Shown here: positions 19,653-29,815 of the stretch, in pieces | How the letters are laid out: every line of letters starts with the position of its first letter | How positions within the stretch are numbered: position 1 is the stretch's first letter | Assembly (NCBI GenBank): GCA_028293825.1 | Contig: JAQGNY010000007.1 | Coordinates: forward strand, 55,402 to 119,401 | DNA: 64,000 bases | Direction: 5' to 3' | From: Verrucomicrobiaceae bacterium | GTDB lineage: Bacteria; Pseudomonadota; Gammaproteobacteria; Pseudomonadales; CAMLJR01 | Notes under the pieces: generated by a model | Told to the model about the DNA's origin: nothing | Seen by the model: the letters and a program-made list of their open reading frames with translations, nothing else | Databases searched by the model: none | Program-made: the position numbers and the translations under genes

Positions 19653-20361
19653 GATCATCTCCTAGAAAATAATTAATAAGTTATGCCCATCAGATGTTCT
19701 TGCAACCGAATAAGCACAATTTGCAGCGGTGGTGGAAGTATTTAAATAATCATTGGCTCATATTTGTTAACCGCGATTGCAATATTTCATTAGAAATCAC
19801 GACTGAGGAATGCATGGGTAAGAACCTGAAAAACAAAAAATTTCTGAAGATAACGGTGATTTTTAAATAGAAAGTACTGTTAAAAATAATCGCAATTTTT
19901 TCAAAACTTATAACTAATCCGTAAAAAATGCTTAATTTTTTAAACAAAAATCTTTTACGTAATTGCCCGAATTATTGCAGAGCAGATTTCATACCAGGGT
20001 GAGTGATAATAGCGATAATTCAGAATAAAAAATCTGAAGCGGGAGCGAGTAGGGTTCGTGGGATATTAGTGATTACAATTGAAGAAATTACAGTTAGGCG
20101 ACACCGCATAACATTGAAGGAGGGGACGTGCTTGATAAAATAAGAGGGACAAAAAAGAGGAGCCGCCTTGAACCATAAACAAGACGACTCCTGAATGAAC
20201 GTACTTAACAGAAACATGATTTTGCGGCGTGTCACATTTTTACTAAAAGCGATATTCACACGGGAGATAGAATCGCGAGATGTATAAAAATACGTTGCTA
20301 TTGTGCTAACTTCGTGAGGATTTTTGATATGCGCTTACAGGCCATTTTCTTGCGTTTTCAG
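19653..20361. other. Intergenic region, no gene seen apart from a terminator
   Basis: About 700 bp, AT-rich, between katE and the AraC gene. It contains the katE promoter region and the AraC terminator (20150-20192). Short frames here lack ribosome sites and family features. Confidence 0.45.
20150..20192 (-). terminator. Rho-independent terminator of the AraC-type gene
   Basis: On the minus strand a 13-bp stem (20192-20180 with 20170-20158, two G-U pairs) is followed by a run of T from the A tract at 20151-20156. It is about 170 bp past the stop of the leftward AraC gene. Confidence 0.75.
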
Positions 20362-21255
20362 TCACTGGTGCACGGTGGTGTGCGACTGTAAATCTTGGCG
20401 CGGACTGGTTCCGGCATGCCGCTTGTAAAAGTGACTGAAGTAGGCCGCACTTTTAAAGCCGAGTGCATAGGCTATTTCTGAAATCGATTTTTCGGAGTAG
20501 TTCAAATTGGCGCGCGCCTCATGCATTAGTCGTTCATGCAGCAGCGTTTTTGGAAATTTGCCGGTGACGTGTTTACAGGCAAATAAAAGCCGTCGCGGCG
20601 TGACACCAAGTTGTCGGCAGTATTGATTGATATTCCAATGGCTGTTTAGCTTTTTTTCCACCAATTGCCGAAACGTAAGTACCAGATTGCAATCCGCTGC
20701 GTGCGGGGACATGTCGCATTCATCGTGCTGCTTTTGCTGATCTGAAGTGGTTGCGGATACAGCAACGTTGGCTGCCGAAAACAGCACTACTAATAGGTAG
20801 CCGAGAATAACGGCATCGCAGCCGATACCAAACCGTTCACTGGCGAGTAATAACTCATGCATTATTTTTTCGCGGGTGTTGAGCTGCGCGGCGCCTGTCA
20901 TCTTGGTGCGCAACAATACCGTGTAATACTGCTGCCAGAATTCGCTGTGCGGTTTTGCCAAATCGGGAAAGCAAGGAATTACACGCACGCTCAGAAACTC
21001 TTCGAGCACGGCAAACCAAATGCCATCTGCATTCTCCGCAAAATACAGTTCGCACTTGATTTGCGCCGGAATTGAAACCACCGTGCCGGCTAACAGTTCT
21101 TGGTTGATTCCGTCAAAAGTTGCAGCGGCGTCGCCGGCTAAGACAAACAGATATTGCCGATAGTTGGCGCTGGCCAAGAGGGCTACATGGGTGTCGGGCC
21201 GATAGTCGGATAGCCGTTCGAAGAGTATTTCTGGCAGAGAGGAATGTTTCGACAC
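20362..21255 (-). CDS. AraC-family transcriptional regulator
   Basis: 297 residues. The N-terminal half is a cupin-like effector domain (LASANYRQYLFVLAGDAAATFDG). The C-terminal about 100 residues carry two helix-turn-helix motifs (NINQYCRQLGVTPRRLLFACKHVTG; ISEIAYALGFKSAAYFSHFYKRHAGTSP). It faces away from the TonB receptor at 22107, the arrangement expected of a regulator controlling uptake of its own inducer. The effector is unknown. A second AraC/TonB-receptor pair occurs at 47.6-51.3 kb. Confidence 0.88.
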   Translation of the reverse strand: MSKHSSLPEILFERLSDYRPDTHVALLASANYRQYLFVLAGDAAATFDGINQELLAGTVVSIPAQIKCELYFAENADGIWFAVLEEFLSVRVIPCFPDLAKPHSEFWQQYYTVLLRTKMTGAAQLNTREKIMHELLLASERFGIGCDAVILGYLLVVLFSAANVAVSATTSDQQKQHDECDMSPHAADCNLVLTFRQLVEKKLNSHWNINQYCRQLGVTPRRLLFACKHVTGKFPKTLLHERLMHEARANLNYSEKSISEIAYALGFKSAAYFSHFYKRHAGTSPRQDLQSHTTVHQ

Positions 21256-22106
21256 GTGTGTATCCTCGCCAGCATTTCTTCTTCATGCTGAAGTTATGCT
21301 TGGCGTTCGTTCTTATTGTTTAGTTGCCTTATCCTGGCTCGAAAGCACGTTCCGTCGGGTGAGAACCTGTTCTATTGATACTTATTTTTTTAGGTCTACC
21401 TTTTCAGATTTTTATTTTTAGATTTTTCAATCTTTTATTTGCTGCTTGTTTTCGCAATCAGCTTCATAACGAATCTGCTCAGGCGCGATCATCACAGGCG
21501 CAGTGTGATAGTACCTGAGCAAAAGATAAATACACTTCCGCACAGTTTTCTTTCATTTTTAATCAGGGTTTGCTGTGTCCTAATGACGATCGATGCTCGC
21601 CTGAAGTTGATGTTTTTACGACTTAGCACATTCGTTATATGCGATTTGAGACCAAATACTTGCGATTCGAGGCCGCCAGACTGTAGCGCAGAAAAAGTTG
21701 CAGTAGGATTGCTGCGCACTTAATAAGTAATTATCACGCCTAAAAGTTAAAGCGGTACTCAATGCTTTTTATAAAAGCCGCATGTGTTTATTTTAAATGT
21801 AGGTGTATTTATCTTGAAAAGAGACGCGTGAGAGAGGATAAGAGAAAAAATCCGTTGGCTCATGCTAGCTTCGGGCTTTAAAAATTGCGTGAGTTGAGTT
21901 AATGAAATAATGCGTAGGGTTAATAAAGGTAGTGAGTTGATTAATAAAAATAACGCACTGGATTAAGAAAATAGTTTTTTTGGTTTTAAGAAGATAAAAA
22001 TAATGGAGCGTTCAACCGGTCTGAGGATTCAATTGCTAATGCGTTGGTAGTCGTTAGTCGAACATGTTTGGCCCAAAGAAAATAATCATAATTTTGGAGG
22101 TCTACA
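21256..22106. other. Long divergent intergenic region
   Basis: About 850 bp, AT-rich, between the AraC gene and the TonB receptor. The part at 21880-21985 is full of TTAA/AATAA words without exact repeats. It presumably holds both promoters and AraC operators. I cannot point to a specific site, and the small frames here look random. Confidence 0.4.
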
Positions 22107-24482
22107 ATGCACTCATTCCATAAAAGTCTTATTTCTATTTCCGTGCTGGCGACTACGTCGCTAGCATTTACACCGAGCGTTCATGCGCAGGCGCAGCCTG
22201 CAGATACACGCGTGAAAATCGATGAGGTGCAAGTCACCGCCCGTCGTGAAGCAGAGAGTATTCAGTCGGTACCGGTATCGGTGGTCGCATTCGGTGAAGA
22301 AGCGTTGCGGCAGAAAAACATCACCAATGCTGAAGATATTCAAACCATAACACCCGGTGTATTTCTCAGCGGCTCCGGCGGTCGGCAGAACACTATTTAT
22401 TCCATACGCGGACAATCAAAAGCGTTATCGGGCCCGAGCTCACCTGCGGTTATCCCGTATTTTGCCGAGGTGCCGGAAATTAACTTCGGCAGCGCGGTAA
22501 CCGAATATGACTTGGCGTCGGTGCAGGTATTAAAAGGCCCGCAAGGTACATTGTTCGGTCGCAATACACTCGGCGGCGCCGTTTTATACACGCCGAATGC
22601 GCCGAGCTATAAATTCGGTGGCGATCTTTCTGTCTCGGTCGGCAACTACAACAATCGCGAATTTAAAGGCGCGGTGAACGTACCGATTATCGACGATAAA
22701 CTGGCGATCCGATTGGCAGGCGATGTGCAGCGTCGCGATGGTTGGGCAAAAGATGTCGGTACCGGAAAAGATTTGGAAAATATCGACACGAAAGCAGTGC
22801 GTCTTTCGGTGTTGTGGGACCCGGTTGAAGGCATTTCGAATTTGCTGATCGCCGATTACTACAAAGCCAAAGACAACGGCTTCGAATCGTATCTGCGCTC
22901 GTTCGATCCCACTGCGCTGGTGCCATCGTTGTTTGGCGTCGGCTCCGGACTTGCCGCAGGCTACGCGACACAGCAATCGTTGGGTTTGTACAAAGTTAAA
23001 TACAGCGTGCCGCAATTTACCAAAAATGAGCGCTCGGGTATCACCGATAAATTGTCGATTCAATTAACCCCAGGTTACGAGGTCATTAATATTTTTGGCT
23101 ATCGCAACTCCAGCCTGAAATACAACACCAACGTCGACGGTATCGGCAATATTCAAACCGTAGCTGCGGATGCGTTGCTGAATAATCCTGCCGTTGGCGC
23201 TCCCGGCTTAGTGCCAGATGGTATCCCGGTTAAATTTTTGCTCGGCGATCTGTACGACAACACCCATCAATATTCGGATGAATTGCAACTGCGCGGGCTG
23301 TCCTTCGACGATAAGCTCGATTGGTTGGTCGGCGCGTTTTATCTGAAATCCAAGCCATCCGGTGTCGGCGGTAATTTGGTTTCCTTTACTGCCCCAGTTG
23401 ACCCCGCCGATGCGGCCGGCGCTGTTGCCAATGGGATATCCGGCTATAACTTCACCACGCAAACCAGTAAAGCGGGTTTCTTCAACGGCAAATATGACCT
23501 CGGTCAATTTGCGCCGGGTGTGAAATTTAACGCCGGTATGCGTTACACCAAAGATGAAACGGAATCGTGTACGGGCTCGGCGCCGTATTCCGGGCTTTAC
23601 GATTTAGGCGATTGCAACGATGGCGTGGGTCTCGCCAACGCGGCGACGATCAAATCCAAGTCTAATTCCACGACGTGGAACGTTGGTTTCGATTGGCAAA
23701 TCGATCCGGATTTGTTCACTTACATCACGGCGCGTAAAGGCTATCGAGCAGGTGGTGCGAACGGTCCGACTTTGGCGCCCGGCCCATTGGCGAAATATCA
23801 AACCTTTAAACCCGATACCGTCACCGATGTTGAAGTTGGTATTCGTTCCGACCTGCACTTTGGCGATGCGCTGCTGCGTTCGAATGTTTCGGTATTCAGT
23901 GGTTGGTATGAAGATGTGCAAGTCGTGTTGTCGGGTATCACCGGATTTAGCCCGGGACCTGCAGGCGGCACCATGTTGATCAATGCTGGTAAAACTCGCG
24001 TGCAGGGCGTCGATTTTGCCTTCACGCTCGCGCCAGACGAGCATTGGACGTTTGATTTCGGCGGTTCATTCTTGCGTCTGGATACATTGGACTACAGCGT
24101 CGATCCGCTGTTACAAGTTTATGTCGGCAGCACTACCGAATTACCGTTCAATCTGGCAGCTAAGAAATCGTTTACCAGTGCAGTGCGTTATGAATTTCCA
24201 GTACCGCGCAACATGGGCGAAATGGCGTTTAACCTGAACTATTATTTCAACGGTGAAATGCCTGTCAGTACGCAAATGATTCCGGCCTACGGCATTTTTA
24301 ACGGCCGCATCGATTGGACGCACGTGGCGCAAACTGGATTCGATCTGAGCTTGTTCGCGAAAAACCTCGGCGATAAAAAATATCTGTCGGGTGGCGTAGC
24401 AGCCAGTCCGACGTTAGGTATCGAGACTGCTTTGGTCGGTGCTCCACGCATTTACGGAGTGGAAGCTCGCTATCGTTTTTGA
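22107..24482 (+). CDS. TonB-dependent outer-membrane receptor
   Basis: 791 residues. A signal peptide (to VHAQA, about 28) precedes the region DEVQVTARREAESIQSVPVSV that starts the plug domain. The plug (about 45-165) has VLKGPQGTLFGRNTLGGAV. The 22-strand barrel follows and ends in an aromatic residue (RIYGVEARYRF), the usual BamA signal. It belongs to the catabolic-substrate (non-siderophore) branch common in environmental Proteobacteria. GGAGGT precedes the ATG. It is clearly related to the receptor at 47558-49933 (same plug motifs), each with its own AraC regulator. The ligand is unknown. Confidence 0.92.
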   Translation: MHSFHKSLISISVLATTSLAFTPSVHAQAQPADTRVKIDEVQVTARREAESIQSVPVSVVAFGEEALRQKNITNAEDIQTITPGVFLSGSGGRQNTIYSIRGQSKALSGPSSPAVIPYFAEVPEINFGSAVTEYDLASVQVLKGPQGTLFGRNTLGGAVLYTPNAPSYKFGGDLSVSVGNYNNREFKGAVNVPIIDDKLAIRLAGDVQRRDGWAKDVGTGKDLENIDTKAVRLSVLWDPVEGISNLLIADYYKAKDNGFESYLRSFDPTALVPSLFGVGSGLAAGYATQQSLGLYKVKYSVPQFTKNERSGITDKLSIQLTPGYEVINIFGYRNSSLKYNTNVDGIGNIQTVAADALLNNPAVGAPGLVPDGIPVKFLLGDLYDNTHQYSDELQLRGLSFDDKLDWLVGAFYLKSKPSGVGGNLVSFTAPVDPADAAGAVANGISGYNFTTQTSKAGFFNGKYDLGQFAPGVKFNAGMRYTKDETESCTGSAPYSGLYDLGDCNDGVGLANAATIKSKSNSTTWNVGFDWQIDPDLFTYITARKGYRAGGANGPTLAPGPLAKYQTFKPDTVTDVEVGIRSDLHFGDALLRSNVSVFSGWYEDVQVVLSGITGFSPGPAGGTMLINAGKTRVQGVDFAFTLAPDEHWTFDFGGSFLRLDTLDYSVDPLLQVYVGSTTELPFNLAAKKSFTSAVRYEFPVPRNMGEMAFNLNYYFNGEMPVSTQMIPAYGIFNGRIDWTHVAQTGFDLSLFAKNLGDKKYLSGGVAASPTLGIETALVGAPRIYGVEARYRF

Positions 24483-24881
24483 TCGTCTGTAATGTTGTTA
24501 GATTTGTGAAAGAAAAAAGAAGCCGCGAAATATGCAGGAACATATTTCGCGGTTTTTTTTACTTTGATCTGATTGTTTTCAGTTTTTAAAACTTCGGCTA
24601 ATCTCCCGGCTATTCTTGTCTCCCAACCTTCTCAATTATTCATTCTTCATACATATATCCCATCATGTTCGAATTAAATCTTGTGCGATGCGTGCGGGCT
24701 AAACGCCGGTCGATGGGAATCGCTGAAGCAATGCAGGGTGTTCTCTTCAAATTCCCTGATACGATGTGCCCCGTAAACTCAGGCGCGTTCTGTGGCGGTG
24801 TAATTCACGGCTAAGCTCATCTTATTCAACCGATTGTATATTTCGCTTAATTTCGTCAGTTTCAGTGGTGAGGAAAAAACC
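24483..24881. other. Intergenic region after the receptor
   Basis: About 400 bp. Apart from the terminator at 24523 no gene or motif is recognised. The promoter of the next gene should lie near 24780-24860. Confidence 0.4.
24523..24560 (+). terminator. Rho-independent terminator after the TonB receptor
   Basis: CCGCGAAATATG at 24523-24534 pairs perfectly with CATATTTCGCGG at 24541-24552 and is followed by eight T. Confidence 0.9.
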
Positions 24882-25679
24882 ATGCATGTACTACATTGGC
24901 TTTTAACAGGCCTTGTCGCCGGTCTGTTCGCTCGCGTGCTCACTGGCGCACGGATGAGTCTTGGCGCTGAGCTCGCGTTGGGCAGTATTGGTGGCCTCGC
25001 CACCGGAACCTTGATGCGCTATATCGGCATCACCAGCCCAGGGACGGGCGGTGTCATTCATATTTTGATCGCGCTGGTCGGGGCCATTGGAACTATCGTC
25101 GCAATGCATGTTGTGCTGCGACTGAGCAATCGTGCCGGTCGATTTATCGCCGCGTCGATTAAGCCAGCCGGGGTCGAATCGAAATTAGCGACACTGGGTG
25201 AACGCGAACGCCGTGTGTTCGAGAAGTTTTTAAGCGGCGAAATTGTTGCGCGCGATGCCACTGTCGAACAGCAGGAACAAACAACACTGGGCCAACGTGC
25301 AGCAGATCGTATCGCGGGGTTTGGTGGCAGCTGGGCATTTATGGGTCTATTCGCAGCCATTTTATTCGCGTGGATGCGTTACAACAGTGAGGCGACAGAT
25401 CCTTTCGATCCTTACCCGTTCATTCTGCTTAATTTAGTCTTGTCATGCATCGCCGCGGCGCAAGCGCCCATTATTTTGATGAGTCAGAATCGACAATCGG
25501 AAAAAGATCGCTTACACGCGCGGCTGGATTACGAAGTCAATTTGAAAGCGGAAGTCGAAATTCTCGCGCTGCACGATAAGCTTGATGAGTTGCGTGATCG
25601 CGAATGGCACAAGGAGTTATTGGATATGCAGCGCCGGCAAATAGCCTTGTTAGAGAAGTTGGAAAAGACGAAGTCGTAA
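24882..25679 (+). CDS. Membrane protein: YeaQ-like N-terminus fused to DUF1003
   Basis: 265 residues from ATG 24882 (GTGAGGA upstream); an in-frame ATG at 24834 would add 16 residues. Residues 1-85 form three hydrophobic, Gly-rich helices like the GlsB/YeaQ/YmgE small membrane family (LLTGLVAGLFARVLTGAR, GSIGGLATGTLMRYIG). The second half is DUF1003: two helices (GGSWAFMGLFAAILFAWM, PFILLNLVLSCIAAAQAPII) followed by a charged cytoplasmic coiled coil (SQNRQSEKDRLHARLDYEVN). The function of either domain is unknown. Confidence 0.75.
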   Translation: MHVLHWLLTGLVAGLFARVLTGARMSLGAELALGSIGGLATGTLMRYIGITSPGTGGVIHILIALVGAIGTIVAMHVVLRLSNRAGRFIAASIKPAGVESKLATLGERERRVFEKFLSGEIVARDATVEQQEQTTLGQRAADRIAGFGGSWAFMGLFAAILFAWMRYNSEATDPFDPYPFILLNLVLSCIAAAQAPIILMSQNRQSEKDRLHARLDYEVNLKAEVEILALHDKLDELRDREWHKELLDMQRRQIALLEKLEKTKS

Positions 25680-25760
25680 GCAGCGAAACCGATACCTTCG
25701 CCATCGCAAAATGAATTTAAATATTTCAAATCCTGGACGGCGCAAATTGAAATAATTTTG

Positions 25761-26732
25761 CTAATGCGCGGTTTGCTCGGCTTCGCCAGGTTGAGCACTT
25801 GCCACCCGATTTCGCCACGTTTCTGCTGTCTGGGGTTTGATGAACAAAAGAAAAATGGAAGGATGAGCCACTTTGATGGCATGTTCCAGCCGATTGATGC
25901 AGCGTTCGATATCCGTCGTGGTTAATGCATCTTCAAACTCAGCACTTAGCGCTGCCACGATTTGTTGTGGCGCAACATGCACAGTTAAAACACCGTTCGC
26001 ATAACGAATCGCCGGGTCAGCAGCCGCGATGGTAAGAATGTCGCGGCGTACGGCCGGCGAAGCCGCCTCACCAATTAATAGCTCTTTGATTTCTCGCGCC
26101 ATTAATAGCGAAGACAGTGCGAGCACGACTGCAATTCCAATCGATGCAATGCCATCCCACTGTGGTTGGTGTAATAGATGCGATGCGGTAATTCCAATCA
26201 GCGCGATAAATAAACCTATCAGTGCGGCGCTGTCCTCAAATAACACCGTAAAAGTGCTGGGATCTTTACTGCGCTGGAAGGCATCAAAAAAGTTTTGGTC
26301 GCCCTGGCCTTCACGAAATGCGCGCAGCGATACCCACCATGATGAACCTTCGAATACGATAGAAATTGCTAGGACGATGTAATTAATTAAAGGGCGCTGC
26401 ATCGGTTCAGGGTTTTGAATATGAGAAATTCCTTCGTAAGCCGAGACACCGGCGCCCAACGCCAACACTAAAAGCGCGACGATAAAACTCCAGAAATAAA
26501 GCTCGCGGCCATAGCCAAACGGATGATCTTCATCAGGTGCTTTTTTTGCGCGCGCAATACCGTACAGCAATAACAGCTCATTGACGGTATCGACCAGTGA
26601 ATGAACACCTTCGCTTAGCATGACCGAGCTGCCAGTCACTACCGCTGCAATAAATTTGGTAATAGCCACGCCGAAATTGCCTGCCAACGCGGCGTAAATT
26701 GCAATTTTGGCGGACGATTTTGAAACCGACAT
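25761..26732 (-). CDS. Cation diffusion facilitator transporter
   Basis: 323 residues, with about six membrane helices in the first 220 and a small cytoplasmic C-terminal domain. The first metal half-site is EGVHSLVDT in TM2. The TM5 position reads FEDSAALIGL, with Glu/Asp in place of the usual His-x3-Asp, like the ZnT9-like subgroup. CDF proteins export Zn2+, Mn2+, Fe2+ or Co2+ by proton exchange. The gene converges on the YeaQ/DUF1003 gene (81-bp gap). The metal cannot be told from the sequence. Confidence 0.9.
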   Translation of the reverse strand: MSVSKSSAKIAIYAALAGNFGVAITKFIAAVVTGSSVMLSEGVHSLVDTVNELLLLYGIARAKKAPDEDHPFGYGRELYFWSFIVALLVLALGAGVSAYEGISHIQNPEPMQRPLINYIVLAISIVFEGSSWWVSLRAFREGQGDQNFFDAFQRSKDPSTFTVLFEDSAALIGLFIALIGITASHLLHQPQWDGIASIGIAVVLALSSLLMAREIKELLIGEAASPAVRRDILTIAAADPAIRYANGVLTVHVAPQQIVAALSAEFEDALTTTDIERCINRLEHAIKVAHPSIFLLFIKPQTAETWRNRVASAQPGEAEQTAH

Positions 26733-27354
26733 TGATTAAATTCCCCAGTAAATCAATTAAGCGCGCTATTGAAAATTCGTCGACGGATAACTTTTCCGGC
26801 TAATCAGCCGACCGATAATACGCTCGTAGATTGTGGGCTCATCGGTACAGGCTTAATGGATGGTGCTTTATAGATAGAAAGCTTACACGCTTATGCATGC
26901 ACGCCGTCCGTTTACCGCAGCAATAAAAATTCACATCCTCTAACGCAAACAACACCAAGCGCTAAAGAGCTAGACGAGGTGCTAGCTGTTAAGAAAATTT
27001 CGCGAAGGAGTTTGACTGCTCAACGCGACACGACGGGATGGGACGGGCGACAGGTCTAAATAAAATTACGGAATACCAAAATAGCTGCGAGCAAATTTTG
27101 TGAAAAAAATACGCCTATTTCGGCAAATTATTCATCAATTATTTTTCAGTCAACGAATCTAACGGCCGGCTTTACAGCCGTAGCGGCGGGCGTGTCGCCG
27201 CCGCGCGAGCGTTCAGATTGCTATGGCTTGTAGCTTGCATAATCAGCCTAATCAGCCAATTGGCAGCACCTAATTTGTATCTTGCTTGAACTACGCAATC
27301 GATTGCATTTCCATTCAAAGAAGATTCGGTAATTGCTCGCGGGGATTTAATGTC
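26733..27354. other. Intergenic region with a GC-rich hairpin
   Basis: About 620 bp between divergent genes. Around 27160-27210 lies a GC-rich palindromic patch (GCGGCG at 27183-27188 pairing with CGCCGC at 27196-27201, next to a GGCCGGC-TTTA-CAGCCG stem) about 150 bp before the sorbosone-dehydrogenase-like gene. It could be a 5' leader structure. No gene seen. Confidence 0.4.
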
Positions 27355-28671
27355 ATGAAAAAATTCTTAACCACTATGTTTTTCGGCAGCTGTTTGATGC
27401 TGACATTTGTCGGTGTAAGCCGCGCTGATGCATTGCCGGAGAGCGCGGGCATTGGCCCAAATCCGCAATTGCCGGAGCCGCAATCCAACTTGTTGCCGAC
27501 GATGAATATCGCACCGGCAAAACCTTGGCCGGAGGGAACGACACCAACCGCCGCAGCTGGATTAAAAGTATCTGCATACGCGACCGGGCTTGATCATCCA
27601 CGTTGGATTTATGTGTTGCCGAATGGCGATGTGTTAATCGCTGAATCGAATGCGCCAGCGGTGCATGATTCCGAAGGCGGGATTAAAAACACGATCCAAA
27701 AAATCGTAATGAAAAAAGCCGGTGCGGGCGTGCCGAGTGCGGATCGAATTACGTTGCTGCGCGATATCGATGAACGCGGTGTCGCGAAAACGCGCACCAC
27801 ATTTTTACAAGGGTTGCATTCGCCATTCGGTATGGCGTTGGTCGGAAATTATTTTTATGTTGCGAATACCGATGCCATCATCCGCTTTCCTTACATTGCA
27901 GGGGCAACGCAAATTACCGAGCCAGGAACTAAGTTGATTGATTTGCCCGCCGGGGCAATAAATCATCATTGGACAAAAAATTTAATTGCCAGCCGCGATG
28001 GTTCCGAGCTTTACGTCACCGTTGGTTCGAACAGTAATGCAGCGGAAAACGGAATTGAAGCTGAAGCCGATCGGGCGGCAATTCACGTCATCGATTTAAA
28101 AACGGGTAAATCACGGCTCTTTGCAACGGGGTTACGCAATGCCAATGGTATGGGCTTTCAACCACCGACCGGTGCGTTATGGACCACAGTGAATGAGCGC
28201 GATGAATTGGGTAACGATCTGGTTCCAGACTATATGACGTCAGTTAAAGACGGAGGCTTTTACGGCTGGCCGTACAGTTATTACGGATCGCATATCGATG
28301 ATCGAGTGAAACCGCAAAAGCCGGAGCTCGTCGCAACAGCAATAAAACCCGATTACGCGCTGGGCTCTCATACGGCTTCGTTAGGTCTTACTTTTTATGA
28401 CGCTGATTTATTGCCGAAGCAATATAAGAACGGCGTTTTCATCGGCCAGCACGGGTCATGGAATCGCAAACCGCACAGCGGTTATAAAGTGATATTTATT
28501 CCGTTCGCAGACGGCAAACCATCTGGTCAGCCGCAGGATGTATTAACGGGATTTCTCAGCGCCGATGGCGATGCGTATGGCCGACCTGTCGGTGTCGCAG
28601 TCGACGGTAAGGGAGCGCTTCTGGTCGCGGATGATGTGGGAAATATTATTTGGCGCGTCACGCCAAAATAG
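27355..28671 (+). CDS. Secreted sorbosone-dehydrogenase-like PQQ beta-propeller protein
   Basis: 438 residues from ATG 27355 with a signal peptide ([24 protein letters not shown]). The mature part is a six-bladed propeller of the soluble aldose/L-sorbosone dehydrogenase type: [22 protein letters not shown] (about 62), [19 protein letters not shown] (about 150), [18 protein letters not shown] (about 258), [13 protein letters not shown] (about 298) and [16 protein letters not shown] (about 360). Members oxidise sugars with PQQ in the periplasm. No PQQ synthesis genes are in the window. The CHAD gene follows 16 bp downstream. Confidence 0.85.
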   Translation: MKKFLTTMFFGSCLMLTFVGVSRADALPESAGIGPNPQLPEPQSNLLPTMNIAPAKPWPEGTTPTAAAGLKVSAYATGLDHPRWIYVLPNGDVLIAESNAPAVHDSEGGIKNTIQKIVMKKAGAGVPSADRITLLRDIDERGVAKTRTTFLQGLHSPFGMALVGNYFYVANTDAIIRFPYIAGATQITEPGTKLIDLPAGAINHHWTKNLIASRDGSELYVTVGSNSNAAENGIEAEADRAAIHVIDLKTGKSRLFATGLRNANGMGFQPPTGALWTTVNERDELGNDLVPDYMTSVKDGGFYGWPYSYYGSHIDDRVKPQKPELVATAIKPDYALGSHTASLGLTFYDADLLPKQYKNGVFIGQHGSWNRKPHSGYKVIFIPFADGKPSGQPQDVLTGFLSADGDAYGRPVGVAVDGKGALLVADDVGNIIWRVTPK

Positions 28672-28687
28672 CTGTACGGATGTAATT

Positions 28688-29614
28688 ATGACGAATGGTA
28701 AAAGTAAGAATAAAAATGAGGTTCGCGTCAGAAAAGCGCGAACCCCAGCGCTGAATAACGAGCTAACTGCGCACGATGCCATGCGCGCCGTGATGCTTGA
28801 ATGCCTACTGCATTTGCAGAGCAATGTAATCGGTGTAATGGAAAGTGCGCGTGAAGAACCGGTGCATCAGGCGCGAGTAGCGCTACGAAGAATTCGGTCC
28901 GCGCAAAAAGCTTTCGCAAAGATTGCTCCCGAACAGGAGTCGAAATCAATAAACGGCGATATTCTCTGGTTGGCAAAATTGTTGGGCGATGTACGCGATA
29001 TCGATGTTTTTTTAATTAAAACTCTGCCTACATTTGAGGCTGATATTGCGGGAAGCGAACCGGCTAATTTCAGCCGTTTAAAACAATCGGCCGAGCAACG
29101 CCGTGAAGTATCCCGCCAGAAATTGCGCGATGCATTGATTTCGCCGCGCTTTACTAATTTACAGCTACAGATAGTTAAATCGCTTGCACGCAACGAAGCG
29201 GTAAATTCTAAGTCTGAACAACTCATTGATTTCACCCGTCGTTCGCTGCGTAAGCGGTGGCGTCGGGTTGTCGAGTTAATCGCGCTCTGGGATTCGTTGG
29301 ATCGTAGACAGCGGCATACTCTGCGTAAACGAGCCAAAAAACTGCGCTACGCTGTGGAATTCTTTTCATCGCTTTATAAAACAAAGTCGGTTAAAAAATT
29401 CACGCTTAAGCTTGAGCAAGTGCAGCAAGATTTAGGTAATTTAAATGACGCAGTGACGACGCAAGCGTTGATGAAGTCATTTGCTGATGACGATGTGCCC
29501 GTTGCGCAGCAGTCCGGTATTGTCATCGGTTGGATCTCGAAGAATGCCAATGAAGCAGAGCGGGATGTCGAAAAATCCATCGTGAAATTATGCGACGCGA
29601 AAAAGTTTTGGTAG
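28688..29614 (+). CDS. CHAD-domain protein
   Basis: 308 residues from ATG 28688, 16 bp after the previous stop; a longer frame from 28565 overlaps that gene and is unlikely. The all-helical CHAD domain has its conserved basic and His motifs: VHQARVALRRIRSAQKAF (about 58), GDVRDIDVFLIK (about 100), RKRAKKLRYAVEFFSSLY (about 217) and LGNLNDAVTTQALM (about 250). CHAD proteins bind inorganic polyphosphate through the Arg/Lys/His surface. The usual CYTH partner domain is absent. Confidence 0.88.
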   Translation: MTNGKSKNKNEVRVRKARTPALNNELTAHDAMRAVMLECLLHLQSNVIGVMESAREEPVHQARVALRRIRSAQKAFAKIAPEQESKSINGDILWLAKLLGDVRDIDVFLIKTLPTFEADIAGSEPANFSRLKQSAEQRREVSRQKLRDALISPRFTNLQLQIVKSLARNEAVNSKSEQLIDFTRRSLRKRWRRVVELIALWDSLDRRQRHTLRKRAKKLRYAVEFFSSLYKTKSVKKFTLKLEQVQQDLGNLNDAVTTQALMKSFADDDVPVAQQSGIVIGWISKNANEAERDVEKSIVKLCDAKKFW

Positions 29615-29815
29615 TCTTCCCGTTAGCTGTTAAGTTTCCTACTGCGTAATGTGAATTCGATATACGGTCGCGCAGTAAACTATCTTTATTGATATTTTTT
29701 CAGCTAGCGGTTGAGCTTTCTGAGCTAACAATGGAAAAATCAGCACTAATTGTCGAGCGCGCATTCACGCAGTAAAACTCATCATCATATTCATCAAGGC
29801 CGCAAACATATCTTC

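Noticed and set aside
21439..21723. 94-codon frame in the long AraC/receptor gap
   Set aside because: Cys/Arg/Leu-rich random composition and no ribosome site.
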